The translations under genes and the position numbers were made by a program. Below the pieces are notes generated by a model that was not told where the DNA came from, made no database searches, and was given only the letters and a program-made list of their open reading frames with translations. Shown in pieces: positions 38,543-51,100 of a stretch of 64,000 bases of DNA. Source of the DNA: Notospermus geniculatus (taxonomy: Eukaryota; Nemertea; Pilidiophora; Heteronemertea; Lineidae); the NCBI GenBank assembly GCA_002633025.1, contig NMRB01001638.1, forward strand, positions 99,161-163,160, given 5' to 3'. Every line of letters starts with the position of its first letter. The first letter of the stretch is position 1.

Positions 38543-39552
38543 TGGTGGTCTATGCAGCCTGCAGCCACATAGGCCTAGGCCTATACATGTATACATGATA
38601 TAGGCCTATGGCCGATACTATGTGTGCACTGTACATACATGACATAAGGACCTAGGCCTACATGGCTAAGCAAGTGGTGACGCGGGTGGGGAACAAAGTC
38701 GCGAGTCTGCGGAAATCAAAACAATGACCATGAACATATTTTGTATTTTTCACTTCTTTACAATAAAACAAAAGTACCTGTCGTAGTATAAACAGATGTC
38801 ACTCAAAGGTTGAGCTCAAAACAGTAGATATATCAGGCAGAAATTCAGCAATTTCCTCAAAAATTTATTCGTTGTTGCCGTCGGGACGAAAGTCACGGAC
38901 TCCGTTCATGCCGCGACGGTGAGAGGCGTCTCTGTGCGGCGTCTGTCTTCGGCGAGCCCGGCTGTGCGATCAATGTGCAAGAGGAGCGGAAAGGCACATG
39001 CAGAAGAGGAAACAGTCTTTACATTCTTAATCTATTCTTTATTGTTTTCATACCTGCTATAAACCAGCTGCCACCTCTAACCCCAACATGAAAGACTACC
39101 TTGTCCGTGTGTGTTGGTTCACCCAATGGGAGGGGGACACTGTGTTCCTGGGGTTGATATATCGGTAATACTCATGGTCTTATAAAGATACATGTATACA
39201 AAGTTCATTTCTGCCCACATCAAAAACTGTAGGCCTGTAGCACAAACAAATCAGCAACACCTAATTTGGAGAGCAAGAGTCAAAAATACTATAGTAAACA
39301 CTACAAATAATATGGCAAGTATGGACCCTGAGAGGCTTGAAAATCAACCATGGGAAAGAATCCATGAAATCCATTATAAGTTTGTTTAATTATGCACAAC
39401 TTGGAAAGGTCACCAGCTTTAAACATTGGTCATCTTAAAAGAAGGAGTCCATGTTAAATGGCTCTATCACAGCTGCACAATCTCAATGATCCCATCAAAT
39501 CAGAGGTATTATGTCTGGGATTACTCCTTCAGTAGATTTGATCCTCCATCAT

Positions 39553-42281
39553 TCATGCCACGGCTTGGTCATTAATTTTGGCCGCTATCAACGTATCGCG
39601 GTGTGGCACTAGTGGGCATTCAAGGAGGCCTGAAATATATCAAGGCAGTGAACTGTACATGTACATGATGCTGATCAACAAAGGCATGAGATCATAGAAA
39701 GCTTATTCTACTCCAGGTCTACAGTCCTCACGAGTATTTCCTAATGACTGGCTCGCCATTTCCAGGCTGCAACTCAACAAACTCATAGCAGCAAACTGGT
39801 GCACTACACCACATCAAGATTCCTAAGGCCTAAAATCCTGGGTGATCTGTGATGTGACAAAGTGTGCCATACATGTACAGTGCAAGTTTCACAACATTCC
39901 ATTACCATGCCCAGTTTCACAACACTGGGATTTGATCTTGTCATTAAAAGCACACCAACGAAGTAACAATACAACAACAGACAAATTTTAAGTGCAAAAA
40001 ATGGACAATACACTGCAAGAATGTACCGGTACCTTTTTTGATACAATCAGCCACTTTGGGTACTTCATAGAAGAGACCAACACTCCGGGGGTAGATATAG
40101 TCAGCTTGGTTGTGTTTAGGAAGAGGAAACTCATGCTTCTCCCCATTGACAATCACTTCACTTGGGCACCAACTGTAGTCGGGAATCTGAAGAAGATGAT
40201 GAAATGTCTCTGAAGACAGAAAACATTTGATAAAAGCCCCATTCTTCCGTGAAAGATGGCGAGCCAGAAATCATGGGATTTAGTTCAGTTTGAGCCATAT
40301 AACATCGGTGTTTATGATCAGGTTGGTCACGATGGCCTCGGCACCAAACGCAGAGGCCATGTCTAAGAAAGGCCTGTCACCTGAAAGTAACGGACCCAGG
40401 AAGTCCTCTCACCTCAATTGTTCCTTTAGATCCAACGAGATAAAACCTGCTCGGAGCATCAACTTCGAAAGTTGAAAACAGCTGCGCTATTCCACCATTC
40501 TTGAACTTCAAAGTGTAAGCAACAGAGAGTATGACATCTGGAACAGGCACAAGAACAAGTCAGACAGGTGAAGGTTTTATGAGTAGAACAGAGAACAGAT
40601 TCAGATGCAAGCAAGACCAAGATATCATTCACCTGAGAAACTTTCATGTCAGGATTTTGAACAGTTTCAGTCATCAAGAGATGCTGCAATAAACCGTCTT
40701 CCAAGTTTTTCAATGAACTTGCCAACACAAACAACACAATTTGTAACAATCATGATATGAGTGCAACAAACAGGACATCTCTGATCACTGTTTCTCAAAT
40801 TCCAGGCCTTTTCCTGTAAAAAACACAGGGGTGCCAAAAAAAGCACCTCTCAACTCTCGCCTTTACCCCTAGGCGTGCTTTTTTTCATCCAACAATTCTT
40901 CCACCCAAAAAATGATGCTACATTTTTCCATGTTTTGTTCGTTATCACTTGTCATTGAATGTCTTATCACTGTATATACTCACACTTGGTGGAGGGTTAT
41001 AACCCAGCCTATATATCCCTAGCTTAACACTAGTCACTCTCTGTCCTTATCCAGCATGCAAGGCGTGCAAAATTCAAATTGCATTAAGTACAAGTGGTGC
41101 GTTTTTTGGCGCACCTCAATTAGATTTTAGGCGTGTGATGGTGTGCAGGTGCTTTAGCACGCCTTAAACGGAAAGGCCTGAAATTCCTTACCATTTTCGT
41201 TCTTGGCACTTGTAACTGAAGTCTCCACAGGCTCCTCACCAAACACATTCAGTGCGGTATGAAGCACATATATGCCGATATATAACTGGTTTCCATAATC
41301 TGCATCTGGTCCTAAAACCTTTGTATCAATACAAAATGATACAATGGCACTTAGGTACTTGGGCTCACCCACTACCCCAGCTGCCAGCTTTTCCTTCAGA
41401 AAGGCTGTAGCCGGGAAACAACGGGTCCAGACAGCCTGAAAAACAATTCCACAATTGTATCCAAATTGTTATGTTTTACAACACAATATGCCAGAACAGT
41501 ATTTTGGCCACTTTACGAATTTCATCAACAGACAAAAAACAGCATTTTTCCAGAGGAATTTTCCTCACCTCCATCAAGAAAAGCTTCTTAGACTTGGCAT
41601 AATCTATCAACTCCTTGGAATCCTTATAGCATGTCGTCAATGGTTTCTCCACAAGTAGATGTTTTCCGTGGTCAAGACACATTTTGGCCACACTGAGGTG
41701 TTGGGTGTGTATGTTACCCACGTAGATGACATCTGAAGGAAAAAAATCAAGACTAACAACAACCTGGACTTGGTAATAACATCACACTTCAAGCCCCAAC
41801 CATTTGTACAATGTACAACATCGTCAAAAGAGACCCGACATTCAAGATGATTTGATTGTGTGGACTTTGCCAGGACTGCCATCCTCATCCCCTCTTAAAA
41901 ACTTTTAAAACTGAACTGTTACCTATCTCAGGATCCTTGGCTAGTTCTTTGTAACTTCCATATGCCTTATCAATCTTATGTTTGGTGGCAAAATCTTTGG
42001 CTCGTTGAAGATCACGGGCTGCTACGGCAACAATCTGCAGTGGAACACACGATAGTCCTGAGTCTTTCTTCCCCAATACTGACTCAATTCAGCTAAGAGA
42101 CCCCTCTAAGGTCCACGTTTGCAAGTTTAAAAGGACAAAAGACGGTTCCCTTCCCATCCAGATTGAGAAAGTGCAGACTTACCACATTATTTTGAGTATT
42201 TGGAGCCCAATCGGCAAATGCTGTCACAAAATCATGGCAAATTTTGCCAGCCCCCAGTATTCCCCATCGTGTGGCTGCCAT
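39553..42281 (-). CDS. Dihydrodiol dehydrogenase-like oxidoreductase, copy D (324 aa)
   Basis: Exons: 42281-42183, 42034-41923, 41732-41569, 41435-41192, 40537-40413, 40186-40033, 39629-39553 (TGA). [12 protein letters not shown] and IGIY (tyrosine) are present, so the catalytic pair is kept. Exon 4 is 6 nt longer than in the other copies and its middle is diverged; the Asp of the LDxGVY motif is Tyr here (LYIGIY). Intron 4 carries the 378-bp transposon at 40803-41180. Its 5' non-coding exon has lost the consensus donor (CAGTTAC at 42591 onward instead of CAG|GTGC), leaving only ACA|GTTACT. Confidence 0.9.
40803..41180. mobile_element. Non-autonomous DNA transposon, CAGGCCTTTTCC termini, AAATTC duplication
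   Basis: Inserted in intron 4 of DHDH copy D. Copies E and F show the empty site (CTCAAATTCCTTACC at 45424 and 50140). Here AAATTC flanks both sides (40797-40802 and 41181-41186). Inverted ends are CAGGCCTTTTCC and GGAAAGGCCTG. It has no coding capacity. The 6-bp duplication is unusual for hAT (8 bp) or Tc1 (2 bp). Confidence 0.85.
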
Positions 42282-42588
42282 TCTGAAACGAGAAAGACAC
42301 ATGCAAGTCATCACACATGCATGCACAGGTTTCCAGGTCATGAGGCAGCAGCGACAAATACTGGGACCACTGCTGGAACTGGTCCTGGTCTCTCCAGCGT
42401 GCATAGAGGCCTATGACGTATGTATGAAGTAGTATACTGCATGTACTGTATCTGTCACAGGGATTTGAGGCATGCATGCATTGCAGGGGTGGTGGGTGTG
42501 TTACTTACAGAGGTCCAATAACACCCCCCCGAGTAATGCACCGGTATACTAACGTATACCTCACTACTTTATAATGTAACAAAAGTAA

Positions 42589-42725
42589 CTGTAGTAGTAT
42601 AAAGAGGTGTCACTCACGGAATGAGCTGCAAACAGTGGAAATATTGAGCACGAAATTCAGCAATTTCCTCAACAAATTTCAATGGCGTTGTCGTCGTGGC
42701 AAACAGTTTGCCTCCGTCCGTGCCG
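42589..42725 (-). promoter_or_regulatory. 5' non-coding exon/promoter of DHDH copy D, altered donor
   Basis: Conserved upstream block (GAGTGACACCTCTTTATACT region through GGCACGGACGG on the minus strand) shared with the other units. The donor that reads CAG|GTGC in copies A and F reads CAGTTAC here and in copy E. Confidence 0.55.
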
Positions 42726-43724
42726 CGACGCTGAGAGGCGTGTCCGCCAGGCGTCTGTCTTCGGCGTCCCCGATCAGAACGCGCTTCCTGTGCCCTGAAA
42801 AAGATGAATTGAGGGGGGCACAATGTATGCTTCTTACCATGATTTTCCGTGTTTTCAGCGTGGGCACCCCTTTACAATGCATTCAATAGTAGCACCCGCC
42901 CTCCCCATCCAAACTGGTTAGTAGGCTATCTACCCCTCATAGCTGCCAGTCCATTGCCACCTACAATTTTTGCAGCATGATGCAGCCCCCTACCCCTCGC
43001 TAGCATTAAGTTCGCAAGGGCATTGTTTTCGCTTCTCAGGCCCAGTCAGGACACTGACATCACAAGTTATTGGGAGGGGGCAAATTTTAAAGGCCAGGGC
43101 CCAATGAAATGTAAGACAGTGGGTCAGTAATGCAAAAATGCACTACAGGTGGCGGTCTCAGTATGGACCCGGGCCTTTAAAATTGATAGTTGACAGTCTG
43201 CCCTGTGCACACACAGAAGAGGAGGTAAGCACTTTTTACTTTCTTATTCTATTCTTTATTGTTTTCAAGTCCTAAATCAGCTGCCATCTCTAACGAATCC
43301 CCACATGAAAGATGTTGGTTCACCAAATTGGAGGGGAACATTGTGGATCGGAATCAATTCCTAGGTGGGACTGGATCTTCGAACAATACACATGGTACTC
43401 ACATACATGTATACAAAGTTCACGTCTGTCCACATCTAAAACTACAGGTCTATGGCACAAGTAAAACAGCACCAACTAATTTGGAGGGCAAGAGTCAAAA
43501 ATAGCACCAAAAATAATATGGCACGTATGGAACTTCTCTAGAGAAAATCAACCCCAAAGAATCCACAAATCCTTTTTAATTACACTGATTGTACACTCCA
43601 CAACTTGGAAAGGTCACCTACGAAGAATGAAGGCCATGCTAGACGGCTCTCTCACAGTAGCATTATCTCAGTGACCCATAAAATCAGAGGTAGAATGAAT
43701 CTGTGTCTGTCAATCCTCCACCAT

Positions 43725-46700
43725 TTATGCCAAGGCTTGGTCAGCAATTTTGGCCACTATCAACGTGTCACAATGTGGCACTAGCGGACATTCCAGAAGG
43801 CCTGAAAATAAAAATCAAGATGTAAATTCATAGAAGCATAAGATCAACTGCAACAATGTTTGCCACACCGTGCCAGTGTCACAGCAATACACGTAGCAAT
43901 TTTGAATCAGATTTTCTGATCATTAAAAGCAGACTAAAGTAACTACACCTTGAGAGACAGCTTTCAAGCACAAGAATGGACAAGAAATGCAAGAAACAAG
44001 TACCTTTCCTGATGCAGTCGGCCACTTTGGGTACTTCATAGAAGAGACCAACACTCCGGGGGTAGTTATAGTCAGCTTGGTTGTGTTTAGGAAGAGGAAA
44101 CTCATGCTTCTCTCCATTGACAATCACTTCACTTGGGCACCAACCGAAGTCAGGAATCTGAAGATGATGATGAAATGTCTCTAAGACAGAAAACGTGTGA
44201 TACAAACTCCCATTCCCCCAGAGACTGTATTGGCCATGTCTTGTCACAGGAGGAAGGCCTGTTATATGGAAACAAGTCGTCTTACCTCAATTGTTCCTTT
44301 AGTTCCAACAATATAAATCTTGCTCAAAGCATCCGCTTCATAAGTGCCAAACAGCTGTGCTATTCCACCATTCTTGAACTTCAAAGTGTAAGCAATAGAG
44401 AGTATGATATCTGGAACAGGCACACAAGTCACACATTATACATGTATTATAAAGTGTGAGGTTTTGAAAATACAGGAGCAAAACAGATTCAGTGCTAAAC
44501 TGGGCCAAGATTTTCATCCGAGAAACGTTCGTAGCAGGATTTGGGAACTTTCAGTCGTTTTCAATGGACTTGTCAATGAATATAAGACAAGTGATAACAA
44601 GTGTAACAACTAGAAATTGACTTGTGAGTCAATTTGAAGACCGCCTTTAAAAATTCTGAATTTTGTAAATATGTTAGGGCGATGTAGAAACTGATGATAT
44701 TGGGACTGAACATGCGTCATTTACAGTGTAGGCCTAAATTATTTATGATGTAGATGTAGGCCTACATGGCTTTACAGTGCGATTGTGTGTTTCGCGGCAG
44801 CCAAGAGCAGGGGGTTATTGTTTTCAAAGTTAGGCCTACTAAATTTCACAATTGGTAAACTTGTCGGGTCATGACCATTTAAATGTTATTGATTTCAGAC
44901 AAATGTGCGTGTCATTTTTCGCGAAATACGGGTAGGCCTACATCATGGCACCGGACCAAATTCATTTCGGTCTCTGATTGGCCAGAGGACCTGAAACGTG
45001 GTGTGCGTGGCGTCACAGTTTGATCCGAGATGAGATGACGTCAGCGAAAACCCCGCTGCGGCGAGTGACGCTGCAGCGTCATGCTCGACGTCGTGGTGAC
45101 GCTGCGTTCTTAGGCCCGACGTCATGGGTTGTTGACGTCATGGGCAAAGGTAAAATGCGTTAGGACAACAGACTTCATCTAATTAAACAGTTCATTGTTG
45201 GTGGATGACCCCCAAAATCAATAGGTTTCTGTGTAACATGCATATCCACAACTCCTGAAAGTTTCATCGCGATACGTGGCGTATTTTTTGAGTTATCCTG
45301 CCGAAACCACAGATTGGACGGAGAGATCGAGAGAGAGAGAGAGAGAAATCCAGTGAAACCAATGAAGACCGCCACCTTGTGAGGTGGTGGCGGTCTTAAA
45401 TATGGCATCATTGATCAGTGTTTCTCAAATTCCTTACCATTTTCATCCTTGGCACTTGTAATTGATGTCTCCACAGGCTCCTCACCAAACACATTCAGTG
45501 CAATATGGTTGAGAAAAACACCCACCTCTAACTGGGCTCCATGAAGTGGATCACACTCTCGTGGCTTAAAAGCCACACAAAATGTGACGTTCAGGTACTT
45601 GGGCACACCAATAGCCCCAGCTGCCAGTTTTTCATTCAGAAAGGCAAAAGCTGGTAGACAACGGGTCCAGAGGGCCTGAAAAAGATATTAACAAGTATGC
45701 AGCATGATAATATGCTATATTTTTTTCATAAATGATGTCTTGACACTATTTTTTAATGAAATTCCATGACAACATGTGTGGAACTCAGCATTCAAGTGAA
45801 TCCAAGCAATCAGGTCTGGTAATGAAATGTGTTCTGTCCACCACTGAAACATGAATTATATTGGAAAACAAAAGAGCATCTTTCAAGTGAAAAAAGTCTA
45901 ATTCTCATTACCTCCATCAAAAACAGCTTCTTAGACTTGGCATAATCTATCAACTCCTTGGAATCCTTATAGCATGTTGTCAGTGGCGTCTCCAGAAGGA
46001 GATGTTTTCCATGGTCAAGACACATTTTGCCCACATCAAGACGGTGGGTGTGTATGACACCAATGTAGATGACATCTGGAAGAAAATGCTGACCATCTGG
46101 ACTATATTACCCTTCAAGGCCCACCTTAAACGTAGTACCAGTACATGTACTTTGTATATTTTGGTGTCTTGACTTGCAAGATCATTCAGTTGTATAGACT
46201 CTGTCGGAGAAGCTGCTTCTGGACTGCTGTCCTCGACTCGTTATAAAATTCTAAAACCTCAATGGTCATTTAGGACCACAGCATATTAGAGTGGCCTCTC
46301 CAGAGAGAGTTCTCCTGTACAAACCTATTCCTGGTGACATATTACATTGCGATTCAAAAGACATCAATCAAAAGAAGCTGTAGAAATTAATTGTTACCTA
46401 TCTCAGGATCCTTGGCTAGTACCTCGTAACTTCCATATGCCTTATCAATCTTATGTTTGGCGGCAAAATCTTTGGCTCGCTGAAGATCACGGGCTGCAAC
46501 GGCAACAATCTGCAGTGGAACACAAGGTAGGCCGTAGGGGTGAGTCATTTTTTGTCCCAAATAATGCTACGATTCTACAAACAAGAGCAATATTATTGCT
46601 CTTGCTCTTGGTCTTATTGCCAATAAGACCAAGACTAAACTAAAGAGCAATAACAAAATATCACACAAAATGAGATGGAGACATACCACATTTTGAGTAT

Positions 46701-46782
46701 CAGGAGAACAAGCAGCAAATGACGTCACAAAATCATGACAAATATTGCCAGCACCCAGTATTCCCCATCGAGTGGCTGCCAT
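43725..46782 (-). CDS. DHDH-like paralogue, copy E (321 aa), lacks catalytic Lys and Tyr
   Basis: Exons: 46782-46687, 46509-46398, 46075-45912, 45675-45438, 44410-44286, 44157-44004, 43801-43725 (TAA). The reading frame and all splice sites are intact, so it is not an obvious pseudogene. The EKP motif is ETP (Thr 99), and the motif that should give the active-site tyrosine reads LEVGVF (Phe 178, with D to E as well). In this family the EKP lysine contacts the nicotinamide and substrate, and the tyrosine acts in catalysis. Normal dehydrogenase activity is therefore doubtful, although the Rossmann part ([14 protein letters not shown]) is kept. The TRCFP arginine remains. The 5' exon donor is altered as in copy D. 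Confidence 0.9.
45001..45150. promoter_or_regulatory. CRE-rich, CG-rich segment in intron 4 of copy E
   Basis: Contains TGACGTCA at 45036 and 45133, GACGTCATGGG near 45117 and the palindrome TGACGCTGCAGCGTCA near 45067. It is absent from the same intron of copies D and F, so it is a copy-specific insertion, either regulatory or repeat-derived. Confidence 0.3.
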
Positions 46783-46962
46783 GTCTGAAACTAGAAAACG
46801 TCTCGTCACAACAGCATGCCTGTACTGTGTGGGAGGAGTGCATACGATGAAGTGGGAGTGTGTGGGCACCACACTGCCAACTCCGGGAATTTTACAGAAG
46901 CCAAACCACAGGCATCAAATCTATTATACTTTTTTCACTGCTTTATAATGTAACAAAAGTAA

Positions 46963-47123
46963 CTGTAGTAGTATAAAGAGGTGTCACTCACGGAATGAGC
47001 TGCAAACAGTGGAAACAATGAGCACGAAATTCAGCAATTTCCTCAACAAATTTCAATGGCGTTGTCGTCGTGGCAAACATTTTGCCTCCGTCCGTGCCGC
47101 GACGCTGAGAGGAATGTCCGCCT
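46963..47123 (-). promoter_or_regulatory. 5' non-coding exon/promoter of DHDH copy E, interrupted
   Basis: Matches the copy D upstream block until GAATGTCCGCC, then a single N (47124). About 430 bp of unrelated DNA follows before the unit homology resumes at ACAAGTTATTGGGAGGGGGC (about 47563). Confidence 0.55.
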
Positions 47124-47124
47124 N

Positions 47125-47560
47125 TTTTTTTCCTACAAATCTGGAAGTTGACTTCCTTTATATTCCTTTACCTTTGTGCATCTTTTCGCTTTGTGCTTGT
47201 TACGTATTACACAAGTCATATTTATTAATTTATAAACTTTCTTTCAGCATGTTCAGCCAAATGAAGCTCTGCGCCAGTTACCTACACTCTGCTTGTGGTC
47301 AGACTGAGAGGCCCTGCAGTTATTCAACCCTTCTTTTCAGCTGAATTAGTTTCTCCTTAATTGTCCAGCGGCCACCTTTGGGGCTTGGTCGCTATTTCTT
47401 TCCTTAATTGCTTGTTTGCCCTGTCTACACAGGCTATGTAGTTCTACATTCGGGTTTCAGCTCAGTCTTTTCTAGAGTTTCAGATTGTAAAGTTCCACTT
47501 GAAAAAGACCCCGGTTGGGGTCGAAAATTCGTGAATTCTGGAGATTGACTTCTTGTTTAT
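47125..47560. mobile_element. Unit-specific insertion upstream of copy E
   Basis: DNA not shared with the copy D upstream region. Near its right end GAAAAAGACCCCGGTTGGGG followed by TCGAAAATT forms a small stem of the kind seen at 3' tails of some retroelements. No coding domain is visible. The adjoining N means an assembly join is also possible. Confidence 0.35.
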
Positions 47561-48140
47561 TAACAAGTTATTGGGAGGGGGCAAATTATAAAATTGATTG
47601 TTTACAGTCTGCCCTGTGCACACACAGAAGAGGTAAGCACTCTTTACTTTCTTATTCTATTCTTTATTGTTTTCAAGTCCTAAATCAGCTGCCATCTCTA
47701 ACGAATGAAAGACTATGTATATGTATATGTTGGTTCAACAAATTGGAGGGATACACAGTGGATCGGAATCAATTCCTACGTGGGACTGGGTCTTCGAACA
47801 ATACTCATGGTACTCAGATACATGTATACAAAGTTCATGTCTGTTCACATCTAAAACTATTGGCCTATGGCACAAGCAAAACAGCACCAACTAATTTGGC
47901 GAGCAAGAGTCAAAAATAGCACCAAAAATAATATGGCACGTATGGAACTTCTCTAGAGAAAATCAACCCCAAAGAATCCACAAATCCTTTTTAATTACAC
48001 TGATTGTACACCGCACAACTTGGAAAGGTCACCTTACAAAGAATAAAGACCTTGCTAGATGGCTCTCTCACAGTAGCATTATCTCAGTGACCCATAAAAT
48101 CAGAGGTAGAATGAATCTGTGTCTGTCAATCCTCCACCAT

Positions 48141-51100
48141 TCATGCCAAGGCTTGGTCATCAATTTTGGCCGCTATCAATGTGTCGCGATGTGGCACTAG
48201 CAGACATTCCAGAAGGCCTGAAATTATAAAATCAAGATGTGTACTCATAGTAAGCATGAGATGAACTGCAACAGGGCTTTAACTTTGCCATACAGTGTCA
48301 GTTTCACAACAATAGTAGGATTGAAACTGTGATTTCCGCAGACTGAAGTAATTACACCTTGAGAGATAGCTTTCAAGCACAAGAATGGACAAGAAATGCA
48401 AGAAACGTGTACCTTTCCTGATGCAATCAGCCACTTTGGGTACTTCATAGAAGAGACCAACACTCCGGGGGTAGTTATAGTCAGCTTGGTTGTGTTTAGG
48501 AAGAGGAAACTCATGCTTCTCTCCATTGACGATCACTTCACTAGGGCACCAACTGTAGTCAGGAATCTGAAACAGAGGACAAAATGTCTCTAAAGACAGA
48601 AAACACGCCGTGTGGTCGAGCCCCATTCTCCCAGACGTATCAGCCATGTCTTGTCATTGAAGGAAGGCCTGTTATATGGAAACAAGTCCTCTTACCTCAA
48701 TTGTTCCTTTAGTTCCAACAATATAAATCTTGCTCAGAGCATCCGCTTCAAAAGTGCCAAACAGCTGTGCTATTCCACCATTCTTGAACTTCAAAGTGTA
48801 AGCAAAAGAGAGTATGATATCTGCAACAGGCACAACAACAAGTCACACGTTAGGCCGAGTATCCATAGGCTGTTCATTTACCTTGTGGAATTCCCCTTGT
48901 TCCGCGGACTTGAGCCATTAGGGCAATGAGACCTGGCCTTGTGCCCTATGGGAACAGCCAGTGAGCAATCTAATGTTCATCTCTTTGTGACGTGTCACAA
49001 CTGAACACGGAACAGGGAAAAAGAAGTGCACAAGCGAACAGCCTATGGATACGCAGCCTTACACATACAGGAGCAACATAGACTCAGTGCCAAATAGGAC
49101 CAAGATTTTCATCCAAGAAACTTTCCTACCGGGACTTTTAGTCATCTACATTGTAACAAACTGCAATAAAGATTTCTCCAAGTTCTCAAAGGAGTAATAT
49201 CAACAAAAACACAGACCTGCCTACCCTAACTTTGAGCTGGCTGTAATGTTTTCGAGGAATAACCATAAAATGACACTTTTCAGTGTAAAATAACAAAACG
49301 CAAAATTCTGCAGTTGTTCGAATGAGTGTATTTTTCTACACTTTAAGTGTATATACTCCTTAACAGAAGAAGAGTCAAAATTACATAGAGGTCTAATCAG
49401 GTACTTGCCACCCTGGCCTATCATACCAAGAGGCAAGACTGCCAACACTGCATTGATCGTTGTGTTTCCAGCTAATTCCAAGCAATCACATGATTGAATG
49501 CTTGAGCATACTTAGCCTCTGCCATCTTCAACCATCAAGGGTTAACATCAGCCCCCCACCCCACCCCCGCGCCACTTTATATTTATGACCCGTCAATCAC
49601 TCAATATCATGAAAGTGACGATAGTTTGGCTCATGGAACTTGCTGCAAGATTGATAAGACACAGTCTGTAGCTCAACGTACAATGAATCACTACCAACCT
49701 AAGGTGAGACAGACTTCAGTTGACGATGGAACAACTACAGATGCACAGACCAATGCGCTGTTTACCGGTCTGAAGCAAGCATGGTCGGCAGACTTGGCGC
49801 GCTATGTTCATCTTCTGGGGGTTTGGTTGGGGATTTGCGATGTGTATGGAAAGTAAGTGCTCGATTTGTTGGGCAATACTTCTGCTACTGACAAGGAAAA
49901 CAAGACAGGCTTAAAAATAATGATGAAATAAGGCACTTTTTCAAACGTATCTTATTTCAAAACACATCGTATTTTGGAGATGCCAGTCGGCGTATTGTTT
50001 CCTTGCAAATCGTATTGCGTAAAAACACAGTTTTGAGCGTAGAAAATACGCCGAAATACGCTGGGTAGGCAGGTATGAAACCAACACAAGTGATAATGGT
50101 GTCAAATGTGTAACAAATATGACAACACTGATCATTGTTTCTCAAATTCCTTACCATTTTCATCCTTGGCACTTGTAATTGATGTCTCCACAAACTCCTC
50201 ACCAAACACATTCAGTGCAATTTGGTTGAGATAAACGCCAAACTCCAACTGGGCTCCATGAAGTGGATCACACTCGCGTGGCTTAAAAGCCAAACAAAAT
50301 GTGGCGCTCAGGTACTTGGGCTCCCCAATAGCCCCAGCTGCCAGTTTTTCATTCAGAAGGACAAAAGCTGGGAAACAACGCATCCAGACGGCCTGAAAAA
50401 GACATTTACAAGTGAATCCAAGCAATCAGGTCTGGAAATGAAATGTGTTCTGTTCGCTACAACATGAATTATACTGGAATACTAGCATCTTTCAAGTGAA
50501 AAAGTCTTTAAAGCGAATCGACAGTCGTTTTGTAAACAGAAGGATGATGTTTGTAAACATTGCCCTCACAGCCAATCAGAATGCAGGAAATTGGTGTTTG
50601 TAAACAAAGATTCGTCCCCTTTTGCATTCAAATTTTTTGGCTGACACATCACTTTAATTTTCATTACCTCCATCAAAAACAGCTTCTTAGACTTGGCATA
50701 ATCTGTCAACTCCTTGGAATCCTTATAGCATGTTGTCAGTGGCGTCTCCAGAAGGAGATGTTTTCCATGGTCAAGACACATTTTGCCCACATCAAGACGG
50801 TGGGTGTATATGACACCAATGTAGATGACATCTGAAAGAAAGTGCTGACCATGTGGACTAGATCACACTTCAAGGCCCACCTTAAACGTAGTACTTTGTA
50901 TACATGTATTTTGGTGTCTTGACTTGCAAGATCATTCAGTTGTATAGACTCTGTCAGAGAAGCTGCTTCTGGACTGCTGTCCTCGACTCGTTATATTTCA
51001 AAGCCTCAATTGTCATTCTTCAGGACCACAGCATAATGGCCTCCCCAGAGTTCTTCCTGCACAAACCTATTCCTGGTAACATATTACACGGCAATTCAAA

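Noticed and set aside
49626-49856. 76-codon plus-strand frame in DHDH F intron 4
   Set aside because: No recognised domain, no splice context, not present in sister introns.
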